Source of the DNA: Sediminibacterium sp. Gen4
GTDB taxonomy: Bacteria; Bacteroidota; Bacteroidia; Chitinophagales; Chitinophagaceae
Assembly (NCBI GenBank): GCA_013391385.1
Contig: JACBFI010000003.1
Span: 1 to 64,000, forward strand
Direction: 5' to 3'
Length of the DNA stretch: 64,000 nucleotides
Positions 46,801-55,173 of this stretch are shown in pieces (the stretch's first letter is position 1; the number at the start of each line of letters is the position of its first letter). The position numbers were made by a program, and so were the translations under genes. The notes below the pieces were generated by a model that did not search any database, was not told the DNA's origin, and worked only from the letters and a program-made list of their open reading frames with translations.

Positions 46801-48265
46801 AAATGGCAAAAGATACCGTTTGTGCCATAGGCGTAAACATTTTGCCCTCAACGCCGACCAATGCCAGCAACGGGAGGTAAACGATGAGGATAATGATTTC
46901 ACCAAATGCGGCGGCTGTACGGATTTTGCGTGAGCTTTCATATACCTCTTCATCCATTTGGTCTTGTGTAAGTTTTTCCACCCCGCCATACCGGGCTTTA
47001 CTTCCCGTAATACGGTGCATCACAGCCTCCACTATGATAACCGTTCCATCGACAATAATCCCGAAGTCAATCGCACCGAGGCTCATCAGGTTACCGGAAA
47101 CACCAAACAGGTTCATCATACAGATAGCGAACAGCATAGCCAAAGGAATGACCGATGCTACCACAAGCCCGCCACGAAGATTTCCAAGAAATAAAATAAG
47201 TACAAAGACTACAATCAAAGCCCCCTCGATAAGATTGGTGGAAACCGTTGAAATAGCCCCGTCCACCAGTTTTTTACGGTCAAGGAACGGTTCGATTTCA
47301 ACGCCCTCCGGAAGACCTTTCTGTATTTCCGCTATTTTCTCCTTTACGTTGGAAATGACTTCCGATGAATTGGCTCCTTTCAGCATCATAACAATACCTG
47401 TAACCGTTTCGCCCTGTCCGTTTCTCGTAGCTGCACCATAGCGGGGACCATTGCCATAACCAACCTCGGCAACATCACGGATGAACACGGGCGCACCGCC
47501 CTCTTTTTTAACAACGATGTTTTTGATTTCGTCAATGTTTTTTACCAAGCCCTCACTGCGGATAAAATAGGCGTTCGGACCCTTGTCGATATATGCTCCC
47601 CCTGTATTCTGGTTGTTCTTTTCCAGAGCAGTAAAGATGTCCGAGATAGTAATATCCTGACTTGCCAGCTTATCGGGGTTAACCGCTATCTGGTATTGCT
47701 TTACGAAACCTCCAAAACCGCTTACTTCGGCAACTCCCGGTGTTCCCAATAGCTGCCTTTTGATAATCCAGTCCTGAATGGTTCTCAATTCGGTGGCATC
47801 GTACTTATCCTGATAGCCTTTTTTGGGATGGACTACATACTGAAAGATTTCGCCAAGACCTGTTGTCACGGGAGCCATTTCAGGTGTACCAACTCCCTCC
47901 GGTATATTCTTTGACGCTATGGTCAAACGTTCCTGTACCTGTTGCCTGCCCCAATAGATGTCCACCTTTTCTTCAAATACAATGGTGACAATGGATAGCC
48001 CGAAACGTGAAAAGGAACGCATATCCTTAATCCCCGGAATACTGACCATCGTCTGCTCCACTGGAAAGGTTACCAGTTGTTCCACTTCCTGTGCCGCCAG
48101 TGTAGGCGACACCGTGATGACCATCACCTGATTATCCGTGATGTCAGGTGTGGCATCTATGGGAAGTTTGGTAAGGGAATATGTACCCCAGCATATCAAT
48201 GCCAGGGTAAATAAACCTATTATCAACTTATTCTTAATTGAAAAATGAATGATTTTATTTAACAT
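43886..48265 (-). CDS. czcA: CzcA/CusA heavy-metal RND pump fused to a TolC-like outer-membrane domain
   Basis: 1459 residues. Residues 1-1042 are a full heavy-metal RND transporter: N-terminal KNKLIIGLFTLALICWG, the pore/proton-relay motif DFGIIVDGTVIIVEA in helix 4, and GVAVLNGIVLIAEFNRL in the second half. From Met1043 a signal-peptide-like stretch (VPVTILVLGLFLLPLLGNA) leads into a TolC/CzcC-type domain (TLTLQQSIDEALKNN, coiled coils, final YNYNQVVISIEAIL). The junction suggests a CzcA and CzcC gene fusion; cleavage by signal peptidase at LGNA would release the channel protein. Exports divalent metals (zinc, cadmium, cobalt) or copper; specificity is not certain. Confidence 0.93.
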   Translation of the reverse strand: MLNKIIHFSIKNKLIIGLFTLALICWGTYSLTKLPIDATPDITDNQVMVITVSPTLAAQEVEQLVTFPVEQTMVSIPGIKDMRSFSRFGLSIVTIVFEEKVDIYWGRQQVQERLTIASKNIPEGVGTPEMAPVTTGLGEIFQYVVHPKKGYQDKYDATELRTIQDWIIKRQLLGTPGVAEVSGFGGFVKQYQIAVNPDKLASQDITISDIFTALEKNNQNTGGAYIDKGPNAYFIRSEGLVKNIDEIKNIVVKKEGGAPVFIRDVAEVGYGNGPRYGAATRNGQGETVTGIVMMLKGANSSEVISNVKEKIAEIQKGLPEGVEIEPFLDRKKLVDGAISTVSTNLIEGALIVVFVLILFLGNLRGGLVVASVIPLAMLFAICMMNLFGVSGNLMSLGAIDFGIIVDGTVIIVEAVMHRITGSKARYGGVEKLTQDQMDEEVYESSRKIRTAAAFGEIIILIVYLPLLALVGVEGKMFTPMAQTVSFAILGAFLLSFTYVPMMSALVLSKKTSHKENFSDRMMNAIQKVYTPIINGAMKRKLLVVSVAVVLFIITLITFNRMGGEFIPQLDEGDFAVETRVPVGSSINQMIDVSQKAQTILLKNYPEVKQVVNKIGSGEIPTDPMPIEAGDMVVVLKPKKEWTSAADREELIEKMQQSLSVIPNATFSFQQPIQMRFNELLTGAKQDVVLKIYGEDLDILSDIASDVGKKIKSVDGVEDLYVEEITGLPQISIQFNRDKIGQYGMNIEDVNSAIAAGFAGEVAGLVYEGERRFDLVVRLDSASRVDITDVQNLFVSTPDGQQIPLSEVAEISFKPGPVQIQRDNAKRRITVGFNVRNRDVKSIVNDIQDVIAAKVKMPAGYYVTYGGQFKNLEEANARLAVALPVALLLILVLLYFTFHSIKQGLLIFTAIPLSAIGGVFALLIRDMPFSISAGVGFIALFGVAVLNGIVLIAEFNRLEKDGITDIYERVRIGTRVRLRPVLMTATVASLGFLPMALSSSSGAEVQRPLATVVIGGLITATALTLVVLPVLYIYFTRPPKKKRMKTVPVTILVLGLFLLPLLGNAQTPTRTLTLQQSIDEALKNNTQMKISNYDINLQQALKKGSVTMPKTEFSYTQGVVSNPTITDNLLNVGQRIDFPTVYSNQSKLAQERIKSSEAYKAVTGNDLVRSVKLAYVQYQYALERRKLLVELDTIYVKLSKASNIRYKTGEATSLENITSSVQSKQIQNELEKTNADIKIANQLLQTLLNTTDDITIADTLLVARELLLPQQNVSPADNPLLNYLQQQIAVNRQTTALERSKMLPDIILGFSSQTYKGTQFIDGVERTYTGRDRFNFFQVGVAIPLFPGGYKSRINASKISEQRAKAEVELTVTNLNGRLKELVQEYNKFQKSLTYYEQEALPQADLIIKNSDKSFRSGDISYTQYLQNLTLSSNIHSEYLDNLYNYNQVVISIEAILGTK

Positions 48266-48284
48266 ACCATAATGTTGTTAGAAT

Positions 48285-48893
48285 TTATTGCTTAAGGAGA
48301 TACTGCCCTTTCAATCTTATCTTGACAGTAATATCCTCATTGGAATTGTTTTTAAAATACCAGCCCTGCGGTCCCTCGAATGGAGCAATGAAAGAGCCGA
48401 CGATGTTATTGGAATAGGCGATGGTATAGCTTTCAAAATAATTGCTGTTGTCTTTAACCTCTCCGTGAAAATCAAAGTACAGTTCTCCTTTGTCGGTCAT
48501 CCATTCGTATTTGAGTGAGCCGTATTTCAGCATATTTACTTTGTATTCAAGCCCCTTTCCTGCGGGTATTGCCACACTGACTTCATCGGTACGCTCCGAT
48601 AGCTGTGTTGCAGGAGCCGGGTTATCCGCAGCAGCAGGTTTGGGTACGTCTGCACCGGAACCTGCGTTTTCCAGTTTCAGCACTTTATGCGGTCCCGAAG
48701 CCACCGTTTCCGTGCCTGCATCGCCAACATACAGCTTGCTAAAGCCTGTTGCCTTGCCAATTCCCAACGGGTCTATCCCATATTCAGCCGGGAGTACGGC
48801 ACTGACCAAGAGTGCCGCTCCAATAACCAAAGCAATGACCACCTGCTTTATGATGGATTTTTTATCTAATATCTGATGCGCTATTTCTGCCAT
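48285..48893 (-). CDS. Transmembrane anchor-type protein of metal-efflux cluster
   Basis: 202 residues with one N-terminal membrane helix (IIKQVVIALVIGAALLVSAVL), a proline/alanine linker and a conserved periplasmic domain (YKVNMLKYGSLKYEWMTDKG, YFDFHGEV, FIAPFEGPQGWYFKNNS). Proteins of this type accompany HupE-like and CzcA-like genes; the biochemical role is unknown. It sits 19 nt before czcA and 11 nt after the hupE-like gene. Confidence 0.7.
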   Translation of the reverse strand: MAEIAHQILDKKSIIKQVVIALVIGAALLVSAVLPAEYGIDPLGIGKATGFSKLYVGDAGTETVASGPHKVLKLENAGSGADVPKPAAADNPAPATQLSERTDEVSVAIPAGKGLEYKVNMLKYGSLKYEWMTDKGELYFDFHGEVKDNSNYFESYTIAYSNNIVGSFIAPFEGPQGWYFKNNSNEDITVKIRLKGQYLLKQ

Positions 48894-48904
48894 TTTTATT
48901 TTTT

Positions 48905-49588
48905 TTAAGAGTTAAAATAACCGACTAACTGATAGCCGAACAATAGAAAACCTGCTGCCATAAGCAGGGTATTGGTGAGCGTTGAAAACTTCATAAAACT
49001 TGATGACCGCCTCCAATTGGTGATGATAAAAAGCACAAGGGCTAAGGCTATGAACTGACCTATCTCCACGCCGATATTAAAGCCGATAAGGTTAGTCAGA
49101 AGCCCTGTCCTGTCAAAACTTAGTTCCTGTAACTTACTGGCTAAACCGAAACCGTGAAAAAGTCCAAAGATTAAGACCGCCGCTTTAGTATTGGGCTGAT
49201 AACCCAAAAACCTTTGAAAGCCACCCAAGTTGTCAAAGCCCTTATATACGATAGACAATGCAATGATGGCATCAATCAGATAGGCATTGATTGCCATATC
49301 TGCCAGCACACCCAATAAGAGGGTAATACTGTGACCAATAGTAAAAAAACTCACATAAAGCAGTACTTCCTTTGGGCGATAAAGGAAAAAGATAACGCCT
49401 ACAAGGAACAGCAAGTGGTCATAGCCTGTAAGCATATGCTTTGCCCCGATATACAGAAAAGGGACAAAGGCTACTCCCGAATTGCCACTTAAAAATGTTT
49501 GGGTATCCTCATCTACTCCGTGAGCATACGCCGCCCCTGAAACCAATATCAGCAGGGCTATTGATAGAAAAATTTTGATATACTTCAT
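48905..49588 (-). CDS. HupE/UreJ-like metal transporter
   Basis: A 227-residue membrane protein with a signal peptide (ending AAYAHG) and about six helices. Conserved motifs include HMLTGYDHLLFLVGVIFFL, FFTIGHSITLLLGV and LIFGLFHGFGLASKL, with the His residues expected to bind metal. HupE/UreJ proteins carry nickel or cobalt; here it probably handles the metal exported by the CzcA system. The ATG at 49588 was preferred because it starts the signal peptide. Confidence 0.85.
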   Translation of the reverse strand: MKYIKIFLSIALLILVSGAAYAHGVDEDTQTFLSGNSGVAFVPFLYIGAKHMLTGYDHLLFLVGVIFFLYRPKEVLLYVSFFTIGHSITLLLGVLADMAINAYLIDAIIALSIVYKGFDNLGGFQRFLGYQPNTKAAVLIFGLFHGFGLASKLQELSFDRTGLLTNLIGFNIGVEIGQFIALALVLFIITNWRRSSSFMKFSTLTNTLLMAAGFLLFGYQLVGYFNS

Positions 49589-49709
49589 TTCCGGATTTTT
49601 TGTTAATTGAAAGCATAGCATCGAAGATGTGTATAGGTAATACACACATCTCACGAAGTACCGTTTGTAAATCAATTATGCAAACGGATAAGCGTAATCC
49701 TAATAAGAA

Positions 49710-49973
49710 TTAGTGCTTGTGTCCGTGAGCTTTGTCTATGCTGTCCTGATTAACTTTAGGCTGCGCCACAGATTTATTGGTGCTGTCAGCAGGTGTATGA
49801 TTACCCGCAGGGTCGTGCGAATGACCGTGAGCCTTGTCAATGCTGTCCTGATTGACTGCCGGAGCTGTTAGTTCCTGTTCTGGATTTGATTTGTCTGAAG
49901 AAGATTTTTCGCTGTTATTGCAAGCTGTAAACGCAAGTGCAGCAAATGCCGCTATAATGAATGATTTTTTCAT
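49710..49973 (-). CDS. His-rich lipoprotein with duplicated NQDSIDKAHGH unit
   Basis: 87 residues. The signal is of lipoprotein type (MKKSFIIAAFAALAFTACNN, lipobox Cys18). The mature part holds two copies of VNQDSIDKAHGH, one followed by SHD and one by KH at the very C-terminus, separated by a Thr/Asn-rich linker. The repeated HGH motifs suggest divalent-metal binding at the envelope. Function is inferred from composition and from its place in the metal operon. Confidence 0.65.
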   Translation of the reverse strand: MKKSFIIAAFAALAFTACNNSEKSSSDKSNPEQELTAPAVNQDSIDKAHGHSHDPAGNHTPADSTNKSVAQPKVNQDSIDKAHGHKH

Positions 49974-50058
49974 CGTTAAAATAAATTTGATTGTAAAAAG
50001 AAATGATTTGCCCGTAGAATTGGGCATAAGTCAAATTTTAACTTTCAGAGGATGAAAG

Positions 50059-50454
50059 TTAAGCAACGATGAAAGAGGGAGGACCTCGGAGGGAGTATGC
50101 GCCGTAGTGCGGTGACTGGTAAATTGTATGCCTGTCCGGTGGAAAGGTATGCTGCTGATAGGCAACGATATATTCAATGGGATATTGGTAATCAAAAATG
50201 ACGGCGCTAAAAGGCTGTGACAATTCCTTTGCAACAACTATATCCGCTCTATCATTAGTAAATGTTATCTGCTCTCCTGCATGTTGAATGCCGGAAAACA
50301 AGGTTCCCAAATCCACACAGCCCCCGTTTTTATCGTGGTCTTGATGGCTATGTACTGTGAAATTTTCGTGGTGATGATGCGAAACGATGCTATGTCCAAG
50401 TATAACTACTTGGGCAATAACAAAAAACACTATGGCTAAGTTCTTACGCAACAT
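50059..50454 (-). CDS. His-rich envelope protein, first gene of the metal block
   Basis: 131 residues with an N-terminal membrane helix (LAIVFFVIAQVVILGHSIV) followed by the cluster SHHHHENFTVHSHQDHDKNG, a likely metal site. The remainder is a small domain rich in Tyr and Pro. Homologues commonly stand beside CzcA-type genes in this phylum. It is preceded by a promoter-like sequence, so it probably opens the metal-resistance transcription unit. Confidence 0.6.
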   Translation of the reverse strand: MLRKNLAIVFFVIAQVVILGHSIVSHHHHENFTVHSHQDHDKNGGCVDLGTLFSGIQHAGEQITFTNDRADIVVAKELSQPFSAVIFDYQYPIEYIVAYQQHTFPPDRHTIYQSPHYGAYSLRGPPSFIVA

Positions 50455-50459
50455 TGCGA

Positions 50460-50492
50460 CAAAGATATACAAATAAGTTTACTTGATGGCAA
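50460..50492 (-). promoter_or_regulatory. Promoter for the metal-resistance block
   Basis: On the minus strand TATCTTTG (50460-50467) matches the TAnnTTTG -7 box and a TTG at 50490-50492 lies 22 nt upstream. It is just before the His-rich gene start at 50454. The gap up to mobC has no other feature. Confidence 0.5.
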
Positions 50493-50604
50493 TTCGGTGC
50501 AAAAAAACGAACTTAATTCCCAAATTATTAAACTTATTCAATCTTTACCAGCCTTTTTGTACGTGGGCGACAATTGTTTTTAAGTCAATACATTTTTCTT
50601 TAGG

Positions 50605-52605
50605 TTATTCCTGCTGTACCAAATGCTGTAAGTTCGGGTCATTCTTGATGCGCTCCATTTCACTGACAACAATATTCAGGATGTCCGATTTTATCTGTTT
50701 GTAATTGCTTTCGATTTCCTGCTTCATCTTATCCTCGCCCTGTTCATTTACAAAGGATAAAATTTCCGGTATCTTCTGATAGGCTTTGGTTTCTGCGGCT
50801 ACTTTTTCATTATCTACCACAATTTCGGCGTGAAATATTTTTTGCTCGATACGTTCATCGAAATTATCTGATACAGAACCCACAAACATACCTTGTGTTA
50901 ATGTTGAGATTTTGGAAGCCGGAATGAGGCTGTCTAACTGTGTGGAGATAGAGGTAGATTTATCGTTGCGGTTAATGGTCATACTTTGGCGTTTCTGCAA
51001 TACTTTCCCGAAGCGTTCAGATAGGCTCTTTGCTGTTTCTCCGACCACCTGACCACTGAATATATTGCCAACGGTATTTTGAATAACCTTGCTCTCTTTG
51101 TCGCCGTAATCCCTCGTTAATTGCGAAAAGTCCTGAAAGCCCAAACATACCGCTACTTTGTTACTTCTCGCAGTTGCGATAAGATTATCCAGTCCCCGAA
51201 AATAAATAGTGGGCAGCTCATCTATGATAACGGAACTCTTCAACTGTCCTTTTTTATTAATCAGCTTTACAATCCTTGAATTGTACAAGCCCAACGCTGC
51301 CGAATAAATATTTTGACGGTCGGGATTATTACCAACGCACAAAATTTTAGGCTCTTGTGGGTTATTGATGTCAAGCGTAAAATCATCGCCCGTCATTACC
51401 CAGTACAACTGCGGGCTAATCATTCTTGACAATGGAATTTTTGCCGATGCTATCTGACCTTGTAACTGGTCTTGTGCGCCGCCTTGCCACGCATCCATAA
51501 AGGGCGACAAATAATTTTCCAGTTCGGGGTATGAGGTTAAAATCGTGAACACATCCGAATACTTTTTATTCAGCAATTCAATAGCGTGTGGGAATGTGCA
51601 ATACTTACCGTCCTCGTAGATTTTCAGATACCAAATTATTGCTGCAAGCAAGATGATTGGGCTTTCCACAAAGAAATCCCCTTGCTTCTGTATCCACGAC
51701 CTGTTGAGGTTCAACATTATGGTATAAGCTGCTTCATAAGCATCTGAAATGTCCGTCATAAAGTCGGGATTGAGTGGGTTACAACGGTGGCTCTTACGTG
51801 GGTCGTCGAAATTTATAACGTAGAATTTCGGCTGAATTTTATACTTGTCCCGGTGCTTCAGTAAGTGATTGTAGGCAATGGTAGAAAGGTCGTCGAATTT
51901 GAAATCGTAGATGTACATACTAAAGCCTTTCTCAATCTGCTGCTTGATGTAGTTGTTTACAATGGCATAGGATTTTCCTGAACCCGGAGTACCCAATACG
52001 ATAGTTGCCCTGAAAGGATTTACGATGTTTATCCAACCATTATTCCATTTGTCTTTATAGTAAAATTTAGTGGGCAGGTTGACGGAATATTCATTTTCCA
52101 TCAGCTTGGTTTCCTGTTGGAAGCTCTCGTTTTCGTTGTTGAAAACGTCGTCCATCAGATTAGTGCGCAGCAAACGGCTCATCCATACCCCTGCCATCAA
52201 TAAGGCGATATAACCTAAAGAGATGGTAAGGATATACAGAAATGTACCTGTTGCCGGAGATAGCTTTAACAATGGGGTGTTCAGAAAGAACAGTACAGAG
52301 CCTATGCCCAAAGCCACGTAAATTTTAGACCAGGTTATCTTCTCATTCTTTACGCCTTTCGTTCCTAAGCAACTCAAAGCCAACAAAACCAAAGCAAATG
52401 CTTTGGTGTATAAGGTATGTGAGAACAAACCTGCCGTTCTGTTGAAATTGCCCAATATTTTGTTGATTACTTCCAACGTCCAACCACGTTCTAAAAAGAA
52501 ACCATAGCAGAACCAATAAAGGTGCATCAGCACCAATAGAATACTGACCGCCCGCATAAAAGCCATTATCTTGGCAAGCCCTCTTAAATCGTCTTCTCCC
52601 TGCAT
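50605..52605 (-). CDS. mobC: Type IV coupling protein MobC (TraG/VirD4 type)
   Basis: A 666-residue membrane ATPase that brings the relaxase-DNA complex to the conjugation channel. The N-terminus has the YWFCYGFFLERGW signature of the family and four membrane helices; Walker A is LGTPGSGKSYAIV and Walker B SSVIIDELPTIYF, with ARSNKVAVCLGFQDFSQL after it. It is downstream of mobB and mobA on the same strand, separated from mobB by a copy of the element-wide motif, so it may have its own promoter. Confidence 0.93.
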   Translation of the reverse strand: MQGEDDLRGLAKIMAFMRAVSILLVLMHLYWFCYGFFLERGWTLEVINKILGNFNRTAGLFSHTLYTKAFALVLLALSCLGTKGVKNEKITWSKIYVALGIGSVLFFLNTPLLKLSPATGTFLYILTISLGYIALLMAGVWMSRLLRTNLMDDVFNNENESFQQETKLMENEYSVNLPTKFYYKDKWNNGWINIVNPFRATIVLGTPGSGKSYAIVNNYIKQQIEKGFSMYIYDFKFDDLSTIAYNHLLKHRDKYKIQPKFYVINFDDPRKSHRCNPLNPDFMTDISDAYEAAYTIMLNLNRSWIQKQGDFFVESPIILLAAIIWYLKIYEDGKYCTFPHAIELLNKKYSDVFTILTSYPELENYLSPFMDAWQGGAQDQLQGQIASAKIPLSRMISPQLYWVMTGDDFTLDINNPQEPKILCVGNNPDRQNIYSAALGLYNSRIVKLINKKGQLKSSVIIDELPTIYFRGLDNLIATARSNKVAVCLGFQDFSQLTRDYGDKESKVIQNTVGNIFSGQVVGETAKSLSERFGKVLQKRQSMTINRNDKSTSISTQLDSLIPASKISTLTQGMFVGSVSDNFDERIEQKIFHAEIVVDNEKVAAETKAYQKIPEILSFVNEQGEDKMKQEIESNYKQIKSDILNIVVSEMERIKNDPNLQHLVQQE

Positions 52606-52665
52606 TATTTTAAGTTTTAATGTTCGGGCGTGAATTTAAAGGCTCTATGGAGTGGCTATAAGAAA

Positions 52666-52700
52666 GTGGCAGCCAGTGGCGTTGTGTGGCAGTATTTGGC
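52666..52700 (-). promoter_or_regulatory. Element-wide two-box motif before mobC
   Basis: On the minus strand: GCCAAATACTGCC, seven nt, GCCACTGGCTGCCAC. It ends about 60 nt before the mobC start and is followed by a GCCTTTAAATTC string like those near other copies. Confidence 0.6.
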
Positions 52701-52706
52701 TGATTA

Positions 52707-53993
52707 CTATTTCTGACCTCTTTGGCGTTTGCGTTTCTTCTTCATCTTGTTAGCAAAATCCAATTCTTCATAATCTTCGCCCTGCGCTTCAGGCAATAAA
52801 CCGCCCAATGCTTCAACCAAACCGTCTTCGTGTTTTTCCGTAGTTAAGAAGTCGAACAAATGGTGTGGCTCTTCCGCAGGAAGATCCGCATCATTTGATG
52901 TGGATAGCTTGGGTTGTAATACCACAGGCTCTTTTATCTCTGGCTTGATGTTATTGTTCCAATAATCGTTAAAAGTATTTGCGGAAAGTTCTGTTGCCAA
53001 TCTTGAACCATTCCATACCGCTTTGGAATTATGGTCTATAAAAGTAATACCATAAATCCTCCTTGCATCATTACGGCGCACCACCACGTTAATGCCCTGT
53101 TCCGCTAACTGCTTTTTAAAGCTCAATTCATCGCTGGTAGATTTCAAAGCAATGGTAACGGCAGATTTTAAGGTCTGCTTGGTCGGGGTATCTTTCAAAG
53201 CTGTTTTGCATTTCGCAAAATGCAATTCCAAAGCCGGAAACCCTGCGCTCTTTCCAAACAGCGATGCCTTGAAAGGATGCCCGGCTCTTTCGCCTTTTTC
53301 ATTCAATGGAATATATAATAAGCCCTGCTGCATTTTTCCCTGTAATTCGCCCTCGATTTTCTCGGCGGTAATATTGAACAGTGAAAGCAGTGCATTGTAT
53401 TCGCCCAGTGTTTGATATTGGTAGTAATTCGGCAGGTGGCGAACGACCGAAGCAATTTGACTTTTTACATCGCCTGCCCGATAATCTACCGGACGGAAAA
53501 CCTTATCAGTTTGGTTGCGCTCCTTATCCGTTGCGAGTATCAATCCGTGTTTTCTTTCCAGTTCACGGCATACATTCATAGACCGCATTTTCTCGAATTT
53601 GTCAGAAATCTTTTTGCCTTGTTCGTCCACGCAAACCGATACAATGTGTATATGGCTGCGGTCAATATCGGTATGCTTGAATACCACAAAAGGCTGCTCG
53701 CTGTAACCCATTTCCCGCATATACTGTTCTGCCATTTCTCGAAACTTGTCATCGCTTACCTTATCATTCGGGTCAGGATTGAGCGAAATATGCAAGGTAT
53801 GTTTCTCGGTGTTGCGGTTAGCAATTAGGTAAGGGGCAAAAGACTGGGCTAATTGCGCCACGGAATAATGACCGCTTGCGGTTTCAATCATCTTATTGGC
53901 GAACAAAATTTGTCCGTTTTCATTCTCTACTTTAAGCTGATTGTATGCCAATGCCCCATATAAATTTCCGCTTCTGCCAATCTTCGCTATCAT
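52707..53993 (-). CDS. mobB: Relaxase MobB (MOBP-type mobilisation nuclease)
   Basis: A 428-residue relaxase that nicks the transfer origin and attaches to the 5' end. The N-terminus (IAKIGRSGNLYGALAYNQ) contains candidate catalytic Tyr residues, and the metal-binding histidine triad is in FKHTDIDRSHIHIVSV, with THTLHISLNPD-like motif II (KHTLHISLNPDPNDK). The C-terminal third is variable and ends in a Lys/Arg-rich tail (KKKRKRQRGQK). It lies 2 nt after mobA. Confidence 0.93.
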   Translation of the reverse strand: MIAKIGRSGNLYGALAYNQLKVENENGQILFANKMIETASGHYSVAQLAQSFAPYLIANRNTEKHTLHISLNPDPNDKVSDDKFREMAEQYMREMGYSEQPFVVFKHTDIDRSHIHIVSVCVDEQGKKISDKFEKMRSMNVCRELERKHGLILATDKERNQTDKVFRPVDYRAGDVKSQIASVVRHLPNYYQYQTLGEYNALLSLFNITAEKIEGELQGKMQQGLLYIPLNEKGERAGHPFKASLFGKSAGFPALELHFAKCKTALKDTPTKQTLKSAVTIALKSTSDELSFKKQLAEQGINVVVRRNDARRIYGITFIDHNSKAVWNGSRLATELSANTFNDYWNNNIKPEIKEPVVLQPKLSTSNDADLPAEEPHHLFDFLTTEKHEDGLVEALGGLLPEAQGEDYEELDFANKMKKKRKRQRGQK

Positions 53994-53995
53994 TT

Positions 53996-54436
53996 CTACG
54001 GTTGTTTTTTCAGGTATTTGGCTTCAAATTCCTCGGTTATTTGGATGATTTTCTGACACAGTATCGCCATTTCTGCCGTCTGTTTTTCCAGTTTGTACAG
54101 AAATGCTGCGGCTTTTTTCTCGGAAAAGTTCTTGTACAATAGCTTCACAATCTGATTATAGTTTACGCCAATGGAACGGAACTGGCTGTGAAAAGAGGTC
54201 AGCCGCATATAAAAATCAACCGTTCCCTTGTCAATCTGAATAGTCTTTATGGTCTTATCAAAGATGCAGGACGTTATAAAATGCGCCTTTACCTGCATCC
54301 CTGATTTGTCAAAAAGAGCAAGAAAGCGGGCGTGTTCCTGCTCATTAAAGGAAATGGTGTACCGTATGGTCGCCGGGTCTGCTTTGGGGCGACGTCCGGT
54401 CTTTTTCAATTGCTTTTTGTTGTTATCGTTCATCAC
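53996..54436 (-). CDS. mobA: Relaxosome accessory protein MobA
   Basis: A 146-residue DNA-binding protein with a basic N-terminus (KKTGRRPKADPATIRYTISF) containing a ribbon-helix-helix start, then helices including the MobC/RHH-type VDFYMRLTSFHSQFRSIGVNYNQIV stretch (cut). It should recognise the transfer origin, which by position is expected in the 737-bp gap just upstream. It is co-transcribed with mobB. Confidence 0.88.
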   Translation of the reverse strand: MMNDNNKKQLKKTGRRPKADPATIRYTISFNEQEHARFLALFDKSGMQVKAHFITSCIFDKTIKTIQIDKGTVDFYMRLTSFHSQFRSIGVNYNQIVKLLYKNFSEKKAAAFLYKLEKQTAEMAILCQKIIQITEEFEAKYLKKQP

Positions 54437-54499
54437 TAATCCATTTTAAAATCCATACAAAACCCTGACTTCGGAAGGTGTTTTCTGCCCCCTGCACAG

Positions 54500-54597
54500 G
54501 GCAAGTTGTTTTGAGCATCGGAAATCATTCCGAGATGCTCAAAACACAACTTGCCGTGTTCTGGTGAACACAAAAATCCGCCCTACGGGACGGATTG
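54500..54597. repeat. Cluster of three inverted repeats beside mobA
   Basis: First, arms 54500-54521 and about 54532-54555 (GGCAAGTTG...TTTTGAGCATC) pair with a 2-nt bulge. Second, GTGTTC-TGGT-GAACAC at 54556-54571. Third, AATCCGCCC and GGGACGGATT around 54576-54597. Such ordered hairpins are typical of transfer origins. Confidence 0.65.
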
Positions 54598-54734
54598 GAT
54601 GTAACAAGGAAAAACGGCTCGATGCCGTTCAAGTTACGTCCTGATATGTCAAAAGACTTTTGCATAAATCCGTTAATAAAAATCACAATACAAAGTAAAG
54701 CCCTGTTTACGATAGCGTTGCACTGTGCCACAGT

Positions 54735-54769
54735 GCCAAATGCTACCTCTGAAAGCCAAACACTGCCAC
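54735..54769 (+). promoter_or_regulatory. Element-wide two-box motif in the mobA-traA gap
   Basis: GCCAAATGCTACC, seven nt, GCCAAACACTGCCAC. The same spacing as other copies, but about 405 nt from the traA start. Confidence 0.6.
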
Positions 54770-55173
54770 CGCTATACAACCGAGTGAATTTGATGAGTTC
54801 TTTGCCCTTGAATGTTGGCAGGCAGACCGTCAGCCCGTACTTCAGGACGAGCAGATAGCACACATTCAGGATGGCAGGCTATTCTGAATGCAAGATTGCA
54901 GGAATGCAAGAACGCAGTAATGATGGAAAGCGTGACAGCCTGCCATAAGAATATCCTGCCGGATGGATTGAATGACAGACGGAGCGAATGCAAGAACGCA
55001 ATCCTGCCTGAATAAAAGCAGGGCTGCTGTACCGCAGGGAAGCGGGCAATCAATAATTCCCGCAGGCAAGCCTGACAGCTATCCTGCAAGAAAGACAGCA
55101 CGAAATCAGGATTGCACGGCTGAAAGCCTGCAAGACTGAAAACAGGTAGATGTAAACTTTAAATTTTAAAAAT

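Larger units (their letters stand above)
54437..55173. other. 737-bp repeat-rich gap between mobA and traA; probable transfer-origin region
   Basis: No credible gene is present. Left part: three consecutive inverted repeats (54500-54597). Middle: a copy of the two-box motif (54735-54769). Right part (54850-55150): 15-bp direct repeats GAATGCAAGAACGCA at 54902-54916 and 54986-55000, many CCTGCAAG/GCAGG words, and two TATCCTGC strings (54952-54959, 55080-55087) that match the YATCCTG/Y nick consensus of MOBP relaxases. The region may also contain a partition-type site for the ParA-like TraA. Confidence 0.55.

Noticed and set aside
54772-55101. Small open frames in the mobA-traA gap
   Set aside because: They consist of repeated GCAAG/CCTGC words with no protein features; the region is better explained as transfer-origin DNA.
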